Shown here piece by piece: positions 47,101 through 62,100 of a stretch of 64,000 nucleotides of DNA (its first letter is position 1; the number at the start of each line of letters is the position of its first letter). Origin of the DNA: Acanthochromis polyacanthus (Eukaryota; Chordata; Actinopteri; Pomacentridae); contig NC_067123.1 of the NCBI RefSeq assembly GCF_021347895.1, positions 7,197,828-7,261,827 of the forward strand, in the 5' to 3' direction. Under the pieces are notes generated by a model, which saw only the letters and a list, made by a program, of their open reading frames with translations, had not been told where the DNA came from and did not search any database. The position numbers and the translations under genes are program-made.

Positions 47101-50100
47101 GTGGCCCTCCAGGAACTGAGTTTGACACCCCTGGTCTAAAGTGTGAGAGGAGACGGTGTATTTTTGGTTAAATTATACAATGTTCGCCGTCAAAGTCATT
47201 CATATAAACTGCCTGTAATGTGCAGCAAATAGTAGTTAACCGGCGCCAGCTCTTCAGTGACCTTAACGGGTCCGTACCTCTAGTACAGATGCTACGGGTA
47301 CGGGTCTGTACCCGTAGCATCAACCTTTAATGAAATATCACTTGTGAGTTAAGATTGTGTTAATTTTCCTGGCAGAATTGCACGTTGCATTAGTTCAAGA
47401 GCAGCTGGAAAGCTTAAAATGCAATCATTCTTCCTTTTTTGACAGTTTTTGGTCAAATAATGCCGGTTTTTGTAGATTTTTTTTAAATTTTTATTTTTTC
47501 AACAGAGTCTAGTGCAAAGAGCTTATCTTTGGCAGTTTTTTAAATGAAACAATATGATTTTGATACAATAATGTGCATTTCAGCGTAGATTTGTTTTTCT
47601 GATGGAACTGCACTTTGTATATTTTATGTCATTTATTTATTTTTGTTATTTAACAGTTTGTGGCTCTCGTAAATGGTTTAATTTTTATATTTTAAAAAAA
47701 ATAATACATCTTTAGAACCTGCCAGCAAATTTTCAACCTCAGTATTCTCTCCATTCAAAGAGGTAATCTTCTTTTCACAATGTTTGCTCAGATTAGATCC
47801 AGACCAGCACTGGCTCACCTGCTGTTCCTTCCTACTGTTTTCTTGCTGACAGGAGGACTTGAGGATCGGATCCGTCTTTTCTGTAACTTCAGGTACCGAT
47901 ACTCAGACGCTGCCCGTCATCAACCCATCGTCTCTGCACATGTCGTGTTCACACTGCAAGAAGAACCTGATTAAAGGACAGACGGCGTTCCAGAGGAAAG
48001 GTTCTCCTGCGCTGTTCTGCTCCACCAACTGCCTCACCACGTCGCTTCCCACCATCAAAGGACCCACAAAGATCTGCCACAACTGCCAAAAGTGAGCTCC
48101 AGAGCCAGATTAGCTTTGATTTAATGTGCAAAGTGACTGACGATGTGCCTGAAAATGCTGAATGTGACTGGATTTGTACCTCCTCTTGATCTTGTTTCCT
48201 CTCAGGTTGATCTTTCGAGCTCAGGACATCATTCTGGCTCCGGATGCTAAAGGAGCCATGAAGGATTTTTGCAGCCAGAACTGTCTGACCTCCTTCAACT
48301 ACAAGAGAAACGCCTGCAACTACAGAAAGTCGAACATCTCCATAAAAACCCCGCAGCCAATCGCACCACAGTCACTCTGCAGCATGTGCACCAGATACTG
48401 CATCGTAAGTCAAAGTGTAGCTTATCATTGTTTATTACCATTCATTTAATCTGTAATTATTTTAGTAATTTTACCATTTTAGTTTCACTGAGTTGAAAGC
48501 GTCTTCTTCAGACTTTTTTTTTAATCAAAAGGACCAAAAAACTACAGAAAGAAAAAGCCAAATAAAGGAATGTTTGGCTAAAAATAAAAGTGATTAATGG
48601 ACTATTAAAGTAGTTGCAGATATATTTTCTGACTATAAACTAATCAGTTAATAGGTTTCTTATTCCAGCTATTAAACATGTAGTACTGCAGCTAACAATG
48701 GTTTTAAGCGTTAATAAATCTGTCAATAATTGTCTTGATTAAATGATTAATTATTTAGTCTAAAAATGATGAAAAATGTCAGTCATTGTTTCCAAAAGCT
48801 AAAGATGACAAATGTCTCGTTTCATCCCCAACCCAAATACACTCAGTGACTTATTTTAACATTTTCTTTTTATTTGATCTGAAAAATCTATCAAAAAGTT
48901 ATCGTATTTACAACAATAAAGACCTTCAGTGTCACTATTGGTTTTCCAGAATTTTAATTGCCTTAAATTACTTTTTCATTATTGCATGAAAACAAAAAAG
49001 ATTAAGTTACTGTCATATTTTTATGATTTAATGATCAATTATTGGTCTGGCCTGCTTGTGTTTTTTTCAGGAATAAAATTTATTTTTCAGTTTGAATATT
49101 TCCTCTTAAGGGGCCAAGAAATGAAAAAAAAAAACTTTTAAGAGACTTCAATTTGAGGCTTCATTTTTTTCTTGCTTGAACGACTAAAAAATTATTATAA
49201 TAGTTGATAATTTATTTGGCGACAACTAATTGTTGCAGCTCTAAAAACAGGTGTATAGGTCTGTCATAGTCACAAAAATTATGTTTAGCTGTATTCTGTT
49301 CATTTGAAATCATCAGAAATGTATTTTCTAGCCTGAATGGCTTCTGTTGACTGAAGCATTTTTATTGGACAAGTAGTTTCTCTTACAATGATCCTTTTTT
49401 GTTGAAGTGCCTTGTACAAATGTTTATACAGCCTTTAGCAGTACAATAGCGGGACAAACAGCCTTTTAACTCGTGTAAGCTACATTTTTTTAAGTGAAGG
49501 AACTATTAAACCCGAGCTGCCTTCGTCTCCCTGCAGAGCAAACACGAAGTGATCCTGAGCGGCGCCGTCCACAAGATCTGCAGCGACGCCTGTTTCAACC
49601 GTTTCCGAACCGTCAACAACCTGTCGATGGCCGGCTGTGGTAACTGTGGGTCGTACTGTCACAGTAAACCGCTGCTGCTGAAGATGGAGGACATCAACAA
49701 AACCATGTGCAACACCGAATGTTTGACCAAATACAAGGAGGTACAGAGGATAGAAAAAGAAAGTTTGACTGAATGTTGTTGTTCGATGTTGATCGCATTG
49801 ATACCATTTATGAGCCAAGTAGCGCATTCAGCTAGTTTGTTAGAGCTCAAGGATGCGAACTTTACCAAATGAACTCTACTGAAAGTCTTTTACTTTGAAG
49901 TTCCAAAGGTATTTTCAGTCCAAGATTGTTATGGTTGAAAACTATCATTTAGTTTTAAGTCCACAGATTAGTTTCCTCTGCAGCCATCGTGGTTTTTATT
50001 GGCTAATAAACACATTTGTATGGAGCTAAATGTGACTTAAATGGTCACAACTACAGGTCTGATTCCTGTCACTGACTCTGTACAGATCATTTATATATAA

Positions 50101-53100
50101 CGTGCCTCTTATTCTTTATATCTTACAGAAAACCAAGATATCCCAGCCGTGTACGATGTGTCGAACCACCCGTTTGCTGGCAGAGATGGTCGACAACAAA
50201 AACAGCGACGACTCGGTGAACCTCTTCTGTAGCAGCAGCTGTGTTATGGCGTTTAAAGTCCAGACTGTCAGTGCTTCAGGTATCAGACAGCCAGCTTCTC
50301 AAGGCATTAACCTGTTTACCGGTTTATTTCTTTTCTTTTTTATAAAACTTACTTGTGTTCCACAGGTGCTCGGTTGAATTGTGACAACTGTGGAAAACAC
50401 ACGGTGCCGGCTTATCACCTGGCCATGTCGGATACCTCCATCAGGAACTTCTGCACTCTGCCATGTGTCATGACTTTTCAGGTAATCACAATATAACACG
50501 CTGGAATTTTCTGTTGCATTTAAAGTAAAGTCAGCTTTGCAAATTTAACATCTCTGTGTGTCTCCAGGGCTGAGTACCAAACTTCGGTTCTTTAATGGCA
50601 CCGACCGAAATGTTTCGGTAGTAATGAGTATCGAAATAAGCCTCGTCTTTAGATTCCACGTTCCGGTACTTATCATGTGATTATGATGAAGCAAACCTGT
50701 GATTGGCTGTAACATTACACGTGCCGGGAAAAAAAGACCCTGTGCCCCCCCCCCCCCCCCCCCAATTCACAAACAAGTTTCACGTTAGGTACATTGACTT
50801 TACTGCAGTTGTGTAGCGTGTCGTCGAAGTGGGAAAAGATGCTTCTGAGGTCTAAAACGGGCCAGGGGCGGCGGCTCGGTGCGGGAGGATCCCCTCGCGG
50901 GACCTCTCCCCGGGTGCGGGCCGTCCCCCGCAGGAAGGACGTTCTGGCCGAAGGACGAACGGCCTTCCTGGCCGTTCCCTCGGCCAGGAAGGGTCCGGGG
51001 GCGAAGGTGGCTCAGTATGTACTGAACTGTACATTGCTTGCAAATGTTCTTTTGCACTGGAAATCACTGGAAAATTAAACTCAAGATGTGAAAAGTAATG
51101 TGTAATGCAAGTTTCATTCTGTTAGAGTATATATTGTAAAACTGGTATCGAAAAAAGTATCGTTTAGGAACCGGTATTGAAGTGAAGGTATCAGTATTGA
51201 AACTTTTAGATTGATACCCAGCCCTGTGCGTCTCTGCTGTCATGGAATCGGTCAAGGATCTGTCTTGTGATTATTCACTTGGAAATAACTCATGTCATTG
51301 ATTTATTCTTCCATTTTCAGATCAGATTATATCTGCTAATCCATTAGTCAATGTCAGATTACACATAGTTGCCGAATTTATCGTTTTGATGCCACACTCG
51401 TTGTTTACAGCTACTACAAACTGAATCTTTCTCACAGTGCTTTATAATTTTATCGTTTTTTTTTTCTCTGCCTCAGGAAAAGTTCAAGAAGTCCCAGAAA
51501 CAGGTGAACGTCTTTACGAAGCTGCCAATCGGATCGACCCAGTTCCAGACCGTCCCTCCTGCACAATCACAAGAGGTCAAAGGGTCGTACAAGCTGAACT
51601 GCTTCCAGTGTAGCCGCAACATCAACTTTAAACCTGAGCTCATCCAGATTAAGGTATGCTGAAATAAGAGGATTTTAAGTTTGAGAGGTTCACGAAAACC
51701 CTCTCTAAAAAAGTGCTTAGATGTCCATACCAACGTAAGACATAAAAGGGTCCCAGATTTTGCGAAAATGATCATCTTTACCATGCAGTTTCCTGGTTAG
51801 ATAGTCCAAAGATACATATTCTAATATTGTCCGATTCTACAGATTTTTGCATGGTACTTTATCCGAAATCCAGTTTACAAGGACACATTTACTCGCACAA
51901 AATGTAAGCATTCTATAAAGTCGTCTTTCATATTTACCAGCGATGGTGACATCAGTTATTCCAAGTAGCATAGTCAATGGATTACACACTGGAACATCAG
52001 AAAGTGAGAATGTTTTACCTAATTCACATTGTACATCATACCAGAAATATTTTTTCACATAACCGATAATAAATTGTAAGAGTGCCCAGTTCTATTTTAC
52101 ACTTAGGACATAACAGAGAAAGGTCAGAATTAAATTTAAGATGCTGGGATGAAAAAATATGAACATGATGTAAAATTTTAAGTTGTAGAGCTTTTACCCA
52201 GTTACAAACACTTAGGAAATTAGCATTACTCCATGCATTGTCCCAATCCTCATTACTGATTTCCATTTCCAATTCTGTTTCCCATAGTTCTTGCAAATGG
52301 TAATTGTTTGTGTTTGGATATTCTCTAAGTAACAGACTAACTAAAATCTAACAACATTTCACTTAGGCTGTTCTAGTGTCTCTCAGGTGCTTCCTGCTTT
52401 ACCCACTGTAAGTTAAATATTACCTTTTCTTGCATGAAACAGTCCATTTAGTTTTTTTATTGCTGATTATTTTCAAAAAACAGGAAAAACGTTCTGGAGA
52501 GGTGGACTAAGGTTCAGCCTGTAGGGAGAGTTTCATGTCCATAAAAGATTAACATGATTCTGTGCCAAAAAATAAAACAAAAGAAACTAAATTTGGTGTT
52601 TAATTTCAACAAGGACATAACAAGAGACATCGGTGGTACCAGACTTTAATGGGATATACACCAGGGTGTCATCTGCATATATGGGTAGTTTAAAGTCACA
52701 TTTCAGCATTAGTTGATTCAAAACTAGTTATGTAGGACTTCATCATTATCACTTCAGAATTGGAGTAAAAAAATTAAAAGGGGAAAATAATGCATTTCTG
52801 TTTTAGTAGTTATCTATAATTTATCAAAATTGGGGAAATCTGACTAAATTATAAACTAAAAATACAATAATGTATTAACACTTTCAAATCTAATTTTTAA
52901 CTAGACTTTTTTGGGACATAAAACAGGGTGTCATCTGCATATATGTGCAGTTTAAATACAGATTTCAGCATTAGGTGATTTAAAACCAGTTATGTATTAC
53001 AGTTATGATCACTTTAAAATTGAAGTTAAAAAAGAGAAAATAATGCTTTTCTGTTATTTTACTAGTTATCTATAATTTAGCAAAACTGGGGAAATCTCAA

Positions 53101-56100
53101 TTATGCACTAAAAATACAGTTACGTACAGTTAACCTGTTTAACGTTGGAGTCATTCAGCTTCAGGAAGTTCTTAGAAGTTCTTAGCCTATCCCAGCTGAC
53201 TCGGGCGAAGGCAAGGGACACCCTGGACAGGTCGCCAGTTTGTCATAGGGCTACATATACAGACAAACAATCACACTCACACTCACACCTACAGGCAGTT
53301 TAAAGTAACCAATTAACCTCAGCATATTTTTGGACTGTGGGAAGAAGCCGGAGTACCCGGAGAAAACCCACGCATGCACAGGGAGAACATGCAAACTCCA
53401 TGCAGAAAGATCCCAGGCCTAGGCCGGGATTTGAACCGGGGATCTTCTTGCTGCAAGGCGCAAGTGCTAACCACTATGACACTGTGCAGCCCGACTTAAA
53501 ACATGAACAACATAAAACAAAAAACATGAGAAGAAATCGTTCATAATTCCTCAAATATGTATACATGATATAAATGTGTGCAGACTGACCTTTCTGATTG
53601 TTTATACCAACTCTGTGCAGGACAAGATAGTTTTTCTGTGCAGTATCGACTGTTCACATGAGTACAAGAAGGCCAACTACGTGTCGAGCCTGTGCGAGTA
53701 CTGCAAGATTGAAAAGATGACCAGAGACGCCAAGAGAATCAACAACAAAGACTGTTATTTCTGCAGCGACGGTAAGGAGATGCATGGAAATGCCTTTGTT
53801 TACTGCAGATGAAAGCTTCTGAAACATCCTGAATTTAAGCGTGTGAATGGGTCAGTCTGTGTCAAATCAGACAAAATCCAGGGATTATGTTGGTGCACCA
53901 TCTCAGATTTTGTTCAGAGTTTAATTATTTGTAATTCCTGACCCTAAGTGAAGTTCTGTAAAATATTTTAGCAGAATTTCATCGATTCTGCTAAGTTTTG
54001 AATTTTCTCCTCAAAAAGCCATTTTCAGGGTTCAGTATCTTCAGAAATATGCCTCATACAGCCATTAAAGATTGATAAGAAAACAGGCAAACTGGTTTCC
54101 AACACATCTGAATGATTGAAAGGCCAAATTATTTAATTATTGGCCCTTGAAAATGGAAAAAAGTGCAAAAATCTTCAAACAGATGACCTGAATTTGTTAT
54201 ATGTTTGGTCACACATCCCATCCCCAACTATGGAGAGGAGGAAAAAACAATACAGAGTGGATATTCAGACCAGCAGGAATGTTAAAATGGTTTGAAACTC
54301 TCAAATTCTGAGACAGTGGAGCAACACCACAATCTGAAATTATCAAAGACTGATGCAATTATTCACTAATTTCCATTTTAATCTGTGTTTTGCAGCTGTG
54401 TGAATATTAAGATAAACGCTCCCTGATCCTGTGATTCTCCTTTCCAGGCTGTAAACTCCTCTTCAGACACGACTTGAGTAAAAACTGGGGTAAATACTGT
54501 CACTCCTGCGTTTACTGCCACTGTGTCTCCAAGAAGCTGGTGACGGCTCAGTACGGAGGCTCGACGGAGGAGTTCTGCTCTGAGGAGTGCAGGTCCAAAT
54601 ACACAATGCTCTTCTGCCATGTAAGCAAGGCTGGAACATAGTAATTAAAATCACAGCTATGAGATTATCTTAGTCTTCCCAAACTGAACACCGACTCGTT
54701 TTCTCTCAGGTGGCAAAGTGTGACACCTGCGGGCGTAAAGGGAAACTAAAGCAGAGTCTTCCTTTGCTCGGAGAAGTCAAACACTTCTGTGATCTGAGCT
54801 GTCTGCTGCAGTTCTGCAGCAACAAAGTGGCAACTCAGGGAGAAATCGCTAAAGGTTTGTATGTTGTTTTCATGTTTTCAGCTCAGAAAATGTCTGACTT
54901 TATTTTATTTTTATTTTTACAATTGATTGGGCTTCGTATTAATCAAGAAAAAATCAGATCAGACACTAAACAGGGCGTCACGGTGTTCTAAGTCTAATTT
55001 TTTAGTTAAAGTTTCATTTCTGAGTTTACTTCTTGACTTAATAATAACACTCCAGTTGTAACACTGTATAGTAACGCTTTATTTGTTAGGAAAAGCACAT
55101 TCTACATTTATGCTTGCACTGGTTCCACTTATGTTTATATTTTTATTTCACATTTTTCTACTAATATTTAGATTTTTTCTTCATGTTTTTCTACTTATGT
55201 TAATATTTTTAGGACACGTTTTACTACTTCAGTTTATATTTTTAGGTCACATTGTTCTATTTATGTTTCTATTTTAGGAAATATTTTTCTATTTATGTTT
55301 GTATTTTTAGGATATATTTTTCTATTTATATTTTTAGCTCATGTTTTTCTACTTTGCTTATATTTTTAGGCCATACTTTTCTGCTTATGTTTATATTTTT
55401 AGGATATATTTTTCTACTTATGTTCATCTTTATATTTTGTACTGTTTATATTTCTGACTTTGAATGGGAGTAACTGTAACTTAAGCATTTCTGATTCTGG
55501 TAAAGGGAGGTGCTAACCATGATTAGCATGGTCAGAATTAAAACAATTTATTGTCTTTACAACTTAGGGTTGCTACTTCTCTTAGTTCCAAAGAAAACGG
55601 CAAATAATTAAAAGCAAAACCACGTTACATTCAGTAAGCAAACGATAAAATACATAATTACTAAATCTAAAGCTGCAGAGACTAGACAGTTTACGTAACA
55701 TAACTAATATTGCACCAGAGTGGAGTCTGTGATAAGCAGCAATATGAAATATGGTTTTACACAGAAGGAAACAACATTACTAATAGATAATGCTCATGAA
55801 AAGTACAAGATGAGTGGCAGCATGAATGAGTGCAGTTCTCAATAAAGCACTTTGTGAATTTATACATGGGTCAGGACACCTCTGGAGCACATCTAAATAC
55901 AGGCAGAGTTTTTAGTTTACTGTTAAACTGACCTACAATTCACCACCCTGATCGTCTTTGTACAGCGAACAGTAATTTCCCCCTCTGAGACGACTGATTG
56001 TGTTTCTTTGCCGTTTGTTTTCAGGCGGTACAGGGGAGCCCACGCCTGTCATCGCCAACGTCATCTCGCTAGCTGGTCCTACGACGGGGAAATCTAACGC

Positions 56101-59100
56101 GTCCGACAGAACCGCCCAGCAAAGTAAACGGACGAATAGGAGAGAAAAGCATCTTCTGTCTGTATTCAGCGGGTTATTTTATTGTGAAAGTCTCACATTT
56201 TGTCGTTGTCTCTGCAGGCACACAGTCTCGATATGAGTTGAGGAACTCTTCACATGTAAGTTGGCGTTTGTTGTGTGTTTTATATCCAGTTTAAATTAAT
56301 TTTCACAAGAAAGAAACTTGTGTTAACATAATAAATGAAGATGTTTTTTAGACCGAATTCTGCTAGATCAGCTCTGATTTGCCTAGAGTTTGTATAGAAT
56401 AAAATATTTATGAAGACATTTGTGTAATTTTAGATTGATATATCAAATAGTTTCAGAGAAAACTTTTTTTTAAAATTTTATTCTCCACTTTTATCTCTTT
56501 TTTTTTTGCACATTGAAATTTGAGACTGTTTGACAATATTTCAGGAAGATAGAAAGATGATAATAAAGATTTTTAGCTCGCCAATAATCAGATTTTTTGA
56601 TCTACTTGTCCAATATTACAGATTCTGAATCAATGACATGATGAGGAATAAAAGTGAGAATTTCAGGTTTTTATTTGTATTGTTGTTCAAACAGCTTCAA
56701 ATTTTAATGTGCGAAAAAACATGTTGAAAATGGGTTGACAAACAATTTTTAAAAAAGATTTATCTCCCAAAGTACTTGTTATAGCAGTCTTAAATGGCAC
56801 TTAAAAAAGCTGATGATTTGAGATCGGATAACCCGCATTTGTTGTTTATATGCATAAGAAAGTGGAAGATAATATTGAAACTAAATGGACTTCTGCAGAG
56901 TTGTAGAGTGTGATGAATACTGAACAGCAGTCCAAATATTTTAGATGACATGACAGAAGGAAAATGTGTCGCAGAATATTGTCGTAGATCAAATCTACAC
57001 TGATAAAGAAATTAAATTTGATTAGATTAGTTTTTGGTGCAGATGGGACATACCTCAAGAGACAGCCGCTTGTTCAAATCTCTGCTCTGCTTGCCGTTAC
57101 CTTATTTGCAGTCCATTTGATGTAGAGTTGTTATAGTTTTTTTTTTTTTTTTTTTGTCATTCATCTGTCCCTCAGATCAATCGTCAGACAGAAACGTTGA
57201 AGGTTCCTCCTCCTCCTGCCCCAAAAATCCTGAAGAACAAAGCTCTCCTCTGCAGGCCACTGGTTCAGAACAAAGGAGTCTCCTGCAAAACACAAACCAC
57301 TGATGTTGAGGCACAAACGGGTAAAAGCAAACTCTGAATCCACTTCCATGTATCTACTGTAACTTTATGTATCAGACTTAATACATATGCACTCTGTTTT
57401 CAGATATTTAGCTCCTGCATATACATTCTTGATCAAAATCTTATGACCAGATGAAAAATGACAAGAAACTGGTTAAGAAATTTAAAATGACCGTCTTATT
57501 GTGTCCGTCCTCAGGAGTGATGGAGCTTATGCAGCTCAACAATCCTACCACTTTCAAAGACAGTTTTTTTGCCTTTGCCGTCAGGAGATCATGACAGTGA
57601 GAATACCTGACAGGAAATGACAGGGTATCCAAATTTTTTACGCAGATTTTGACTTTTAAAGGCAGTGATTTTAAACTTTTGATCAGCTGACAAAAGCATG
57701 TTTGAGTTTAAATGCAGTTTTCAGTAAATTGCCTGCTTAAATTATTTTTTTTTTCTCTGGCTCCCGTTTCTTCTTTTTGAATTTTGAAGCTCTACTTAGA
57801 ACCTTCTTAAGCGCAAAATGCAAATAAATTCTTGCAATTTTTCAACTGGTCTCAAGATTTTAATCAGGAGCGTATTTACCATGTTCTTGTACAGCTAAAC
57901 TAAACAACTAAAGATAAACACCGACGTTTCCTTCTTTCTCTCAACAGATGAAGCCTATCCAAAAGTCATGGTGCTGCCGGTTCCTGTTCCGGTGTACGTT
58001 CCTGTTCCCATGAACATGTACAGCCAGTGTACCCCCAAACCCGTGGGCCTGCCGTTACCTGTAAGTCCAACGCTGAGCCTGGAGAATGGGGAAAATATTT
58101 AAACTTTTACCACCTCCATCTTTGGAATCGTCATTGTCTTGTTGAGCTTTACATAACTGCAGCCTGACACAGTAAATGTTGAAATACATTTTGAATTTAT
58201 GCAGGTTTTGTATGCTCTTAGCCTGAAATCAGCGGTGGTTTTAACTTGGGATGTGAATGATTATCGGTTAATGGATTAATTGCCGTTGATAGTTTTATTA
58301 ACTGATAAGGCAAAAGACGAAGACCATGCATGATAGAAAATGTTTTATCTGGAATAGCAGGTTACTTTTACTTTTTAATACTGTAGCAACGACAGGCAGT
58401 TTTGTGTTGACAAAGAGAGAACACTGTGGGAGTTTAGCTAGAAAAGGGCACCATGACAACATCTCCTGTGATGCTTAATGCCAAACGATGTGAGGTAAAG
58501 CGTTCTAACATGGTGTCATTTTAGCATATTATTGTCTGATAATCTAAGCTGTATGAATGACGTCTGTTGGTTTTGTGTTATTGTTTACTGATCGATAAGT
58601 CTGACGATTATTGGTGAAGGAACCAGTAAAAATTTGCATTACCAGGTTTGACTTTGCTGTGGGTTTGAGTGAGCGGTCCAAATAAATAAATGTCAACCAG
58701 ATGGCTGAAGTCAATAAATGAAGGTAGAAAGAAGATTAAAGCAGATATTTTCACAGTATATAAAATAATCAGTACATTTATGAATTTAATATGGCATGTT
58801 CTCTTTGTGGGATTACAGAAAACACAAAATCAGTAGAATTCTATTGAGCGGGCATGAGTGGTGAAAATGTTGTTGGGAGTGGGTATAAAAACGGAAAATA
58901 AAAGCAAAAAACACGGTTTTTGAAAAAGACCAATCATTTACATCCGAAGATATATTTACCCACAACAAATGGCCTTTTACCTCCGAGTGTTCAAAGTGTT
59001 TTAAAATGAGTATTTGTAGATCTTTATCCCACATGTCTACTTTAAGTGTCAGTGTTGAAAGTAAGTAAAATGATTATTTTAGTCGATCCAGAGCAGATAT

Positions 59101-62100
59101 TCTTCAGTATCTTAAGATCCTGCTCATTAACTGTTGCTTTGTATCTGTTCTCAGCTGCCAGTGCCGATGTTTCTTCCTGTGACGATGAACAGCGCTGAAC
59201 GCATCGTAGAAACCATCCAGGAGATCAAACAGAAGATCCCGTCTGATCCGTACGAAGCAGAACTCATCCTCATGGCCGAGATGGTGGCAGAGCAGGACCA
59301 GAAGAACGACAAGCAGGATATGGCAAAAGAAAAAGCAGTGACGAAAGAGACGGAGGCACAGGAAGCTCCTGCACCAGATGGTGAGAAGAACTGGATGTTT
59401 TAGAGGCAGTAAAACCAAGAAAGAATGATTTAAAGAAAGATCAGTCAGCAGAGAATTAGAGTTCTGCTCCTGGACGACAATGCAGCGACACGAAAAATCA
59501 CTGAGCTTTTAGCTGAGAGTTAAAAAGTTATTTGTTTTTTGTAAATTTTTAGTTGAAGGTTTGCTACCACTCACCATGTTTGAGGACACTTTTAGTCCCA
59601 ATTAGCAAAAGTACAAATATTTGTAAAACATTTTTAGATTCCATCTGGTCTTCCTTGGTTATCCAGATTTTCTGTAGTAATGTTTATCTTTAAAACAGAA
59701 GACCTCAGATGGCTATGTATCTTTTAACACTTTGACACTTAATTAAAACAATGTGAAGATAGATTTTTGCAGGTCATAACTTAAACCAGTAGAAGTGTAA
59801 TCATGTCCGGTAGGTTATTTGTTGTGTACACTACCGTTCAAAGGTTTGGGGTCATCCAGACAATTTCATGTTTTCCATGAAAACTCCCACTTTTATCCAT
59901 GTGCTAACATAACTGCACAAGAGTTTTCTAATCATCAATGAGCCTTTCAACACCATTAGCTAACACAATGTAGCATTAGAACACAGGAGTGATGGTTGCT
60001 GGAAATGTTCCTCTGTACCCCTATGGAGATATTCCATTAAATATCAGCTGTTTCCAGCTAGAATAGTCATTTACCACATTAACAATGTCTAGACTGGATT
60101 TATCATTCATTTAATGTTATCTTCATTGGAAAAAAAGATTTTCTTTCAAAAAAAGGACGTTTATAAGTGACTCCAAGCTTTTGAACAGTAGTGAATGTAC
60201 AGTTTCAATCTAGCGACTGAAACCTGGAAAAAGAGTGATTTTCAGTCTGTTTACTGCATTTAGCAGCCAATTAGTGAGACAGACTAGACCAGGGTTGGGT
60301 TCACATAACAGCAGTACAGAGGTGATTTACCTCCGTAAAATCCGTCTCAACAATCGAAGGAAAAATCTGGAATGTTCTGATGTTCGACCTGGATTATTTG
60401 CCAGTGTGAGAGGTTCACAGATTCAGTCTGAAGCCTCCTGCTATGTGACGCACCAATATTTTCAAATCTCATACTGAGAGCTTGTGAATCAGAAATAACT
60501 TTATTGCCAGTGAGTCTTGGTAACCGAAACTTATAATACTCACAAAAAGTTAGACGATAAGCACTATATAAAGACATACAAATAGCTTCAGAATGTGAGA
60601 TTAGAGAGAAGAATATCTGTGAAGTTTCAGCTTCATGCAACATAATTTTAAAATTAGGATTTTAAAACTCCTGCAGTCTTGCATAGTATTGGACTGAACT
60701 CTGTCGCTGCTCACTGCGGCTAGGAACAGGCAGGTGATGCAGATTAACAAGGGGATGAATTTTGCTCATTTTGCTCATAAGATGGACAGAATTCCCCCTC
60801 TTCAAATTGTACACTGATCATAGAAGACTTGTGATCTCTGTCCACGTTATTTTAACTGTACGTTTCAACAATTTTCCATTGTTGTATTATTTCCCATGCT
60901 AATATTTATGTGTAACGTATCTATTCTTTGTAAAAGTCTAGTAGTTCTGAGGGAACTGTTTGTCTTGTTTATTTTCCAGACCACGTCAGTAACTTCAGCG
61001 ACGACTTGGACACAGATGAACTGACCAGTTTGCTGAACAACTGGGATGACGCCTCATCTGACGCAGGCCTCAAGTTACCAGGTCGACCGTACACCGCTGA
61101 GAGGATCAACTCCACGTTAGACGTTGCCGAGTCCAGTGAGTCTCCTGAGCCCAAACCTGCAGCTCCACCTGTCATGGACATCGAATCGGACTTCACTGTT
61201 GGTGAGAAGCTAAAAACACGACCAAATCGCCGCTTTTATCTCCACCTTAATCCTTGGAGACACTTAAAGTCGGAAGCTGAAGTGTTGCATGATGACAAAA
61301 AAAGTCAAAACACTGCTGAGGCTTTGCTTTTTCTATCTCATGTTTTATGTGGTTTCGTTGGCAGAAACTCTGGAGAGGATGTCCCGGCTGAGAGAACAGT
61401 CCCGTAAACCTCCAAGTCCTCCTCCTGTGACTTCACGACGACGACAAGTTCACAGGAAAGCCAGAGAAAAGAGGGTAACTGTTTGGTTCATTTTGTGAGC
61501 AGCTTGTACGTCACCGTTTCCTAATCATCTCCTGATGCGGCCTCCTCTCCCTGTTTCATCGAAGGGTCGTAAGCCTCAGCGGGCGTCCAAAGCTGCTGAG
61601 TCGACGTCAAAGAAAGCTTCACCCAAAAAATCAGCGGCTTCAGAAATCCCGAGACTGAAGAGTCAATACGGGGTTGATGCTTGGAAGAGATGGATCCAGT
61701 GGAGGCAAACTCAGCCCAACCAGGAGAAACCACGAGTCGGCTGTAAGTCTAGACATGGATTAGATACAGTCACTCAAACTGACAATATACCAGATATACA
61801 TCTACTTCGTCATTCCTCTGCTCTCTTTTCTTACATTTCTATGTTTAATAAAGGAAAAGATGCCAAACAAAGGTTGTCTAACCACTGATTTCTTCTATGT
61901 TGGTCCCAGCTCGTCCTCTGGAGTTGAAGGAGGATGTTCTGCGCTGCACCACCGCTGAGCTCAGCTACGGCCTCTGTTGCTTCATCAACGAGGTGAAGCG
62001 ACCAAACGGAGAGCCCTACTCTGCCGACAGCCTCTTCTACCTCTGCCTCGGCATCCAACAGGCAAGACACATGAACTTTACATTCCAAGCGTTTACACTG

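Noticed and set aside
55083..55473. Hydrophobic frames suggesting membrane proteins
   Set aside because: Produced by a T-rich minisatellite; repeated F/L/I codons only.
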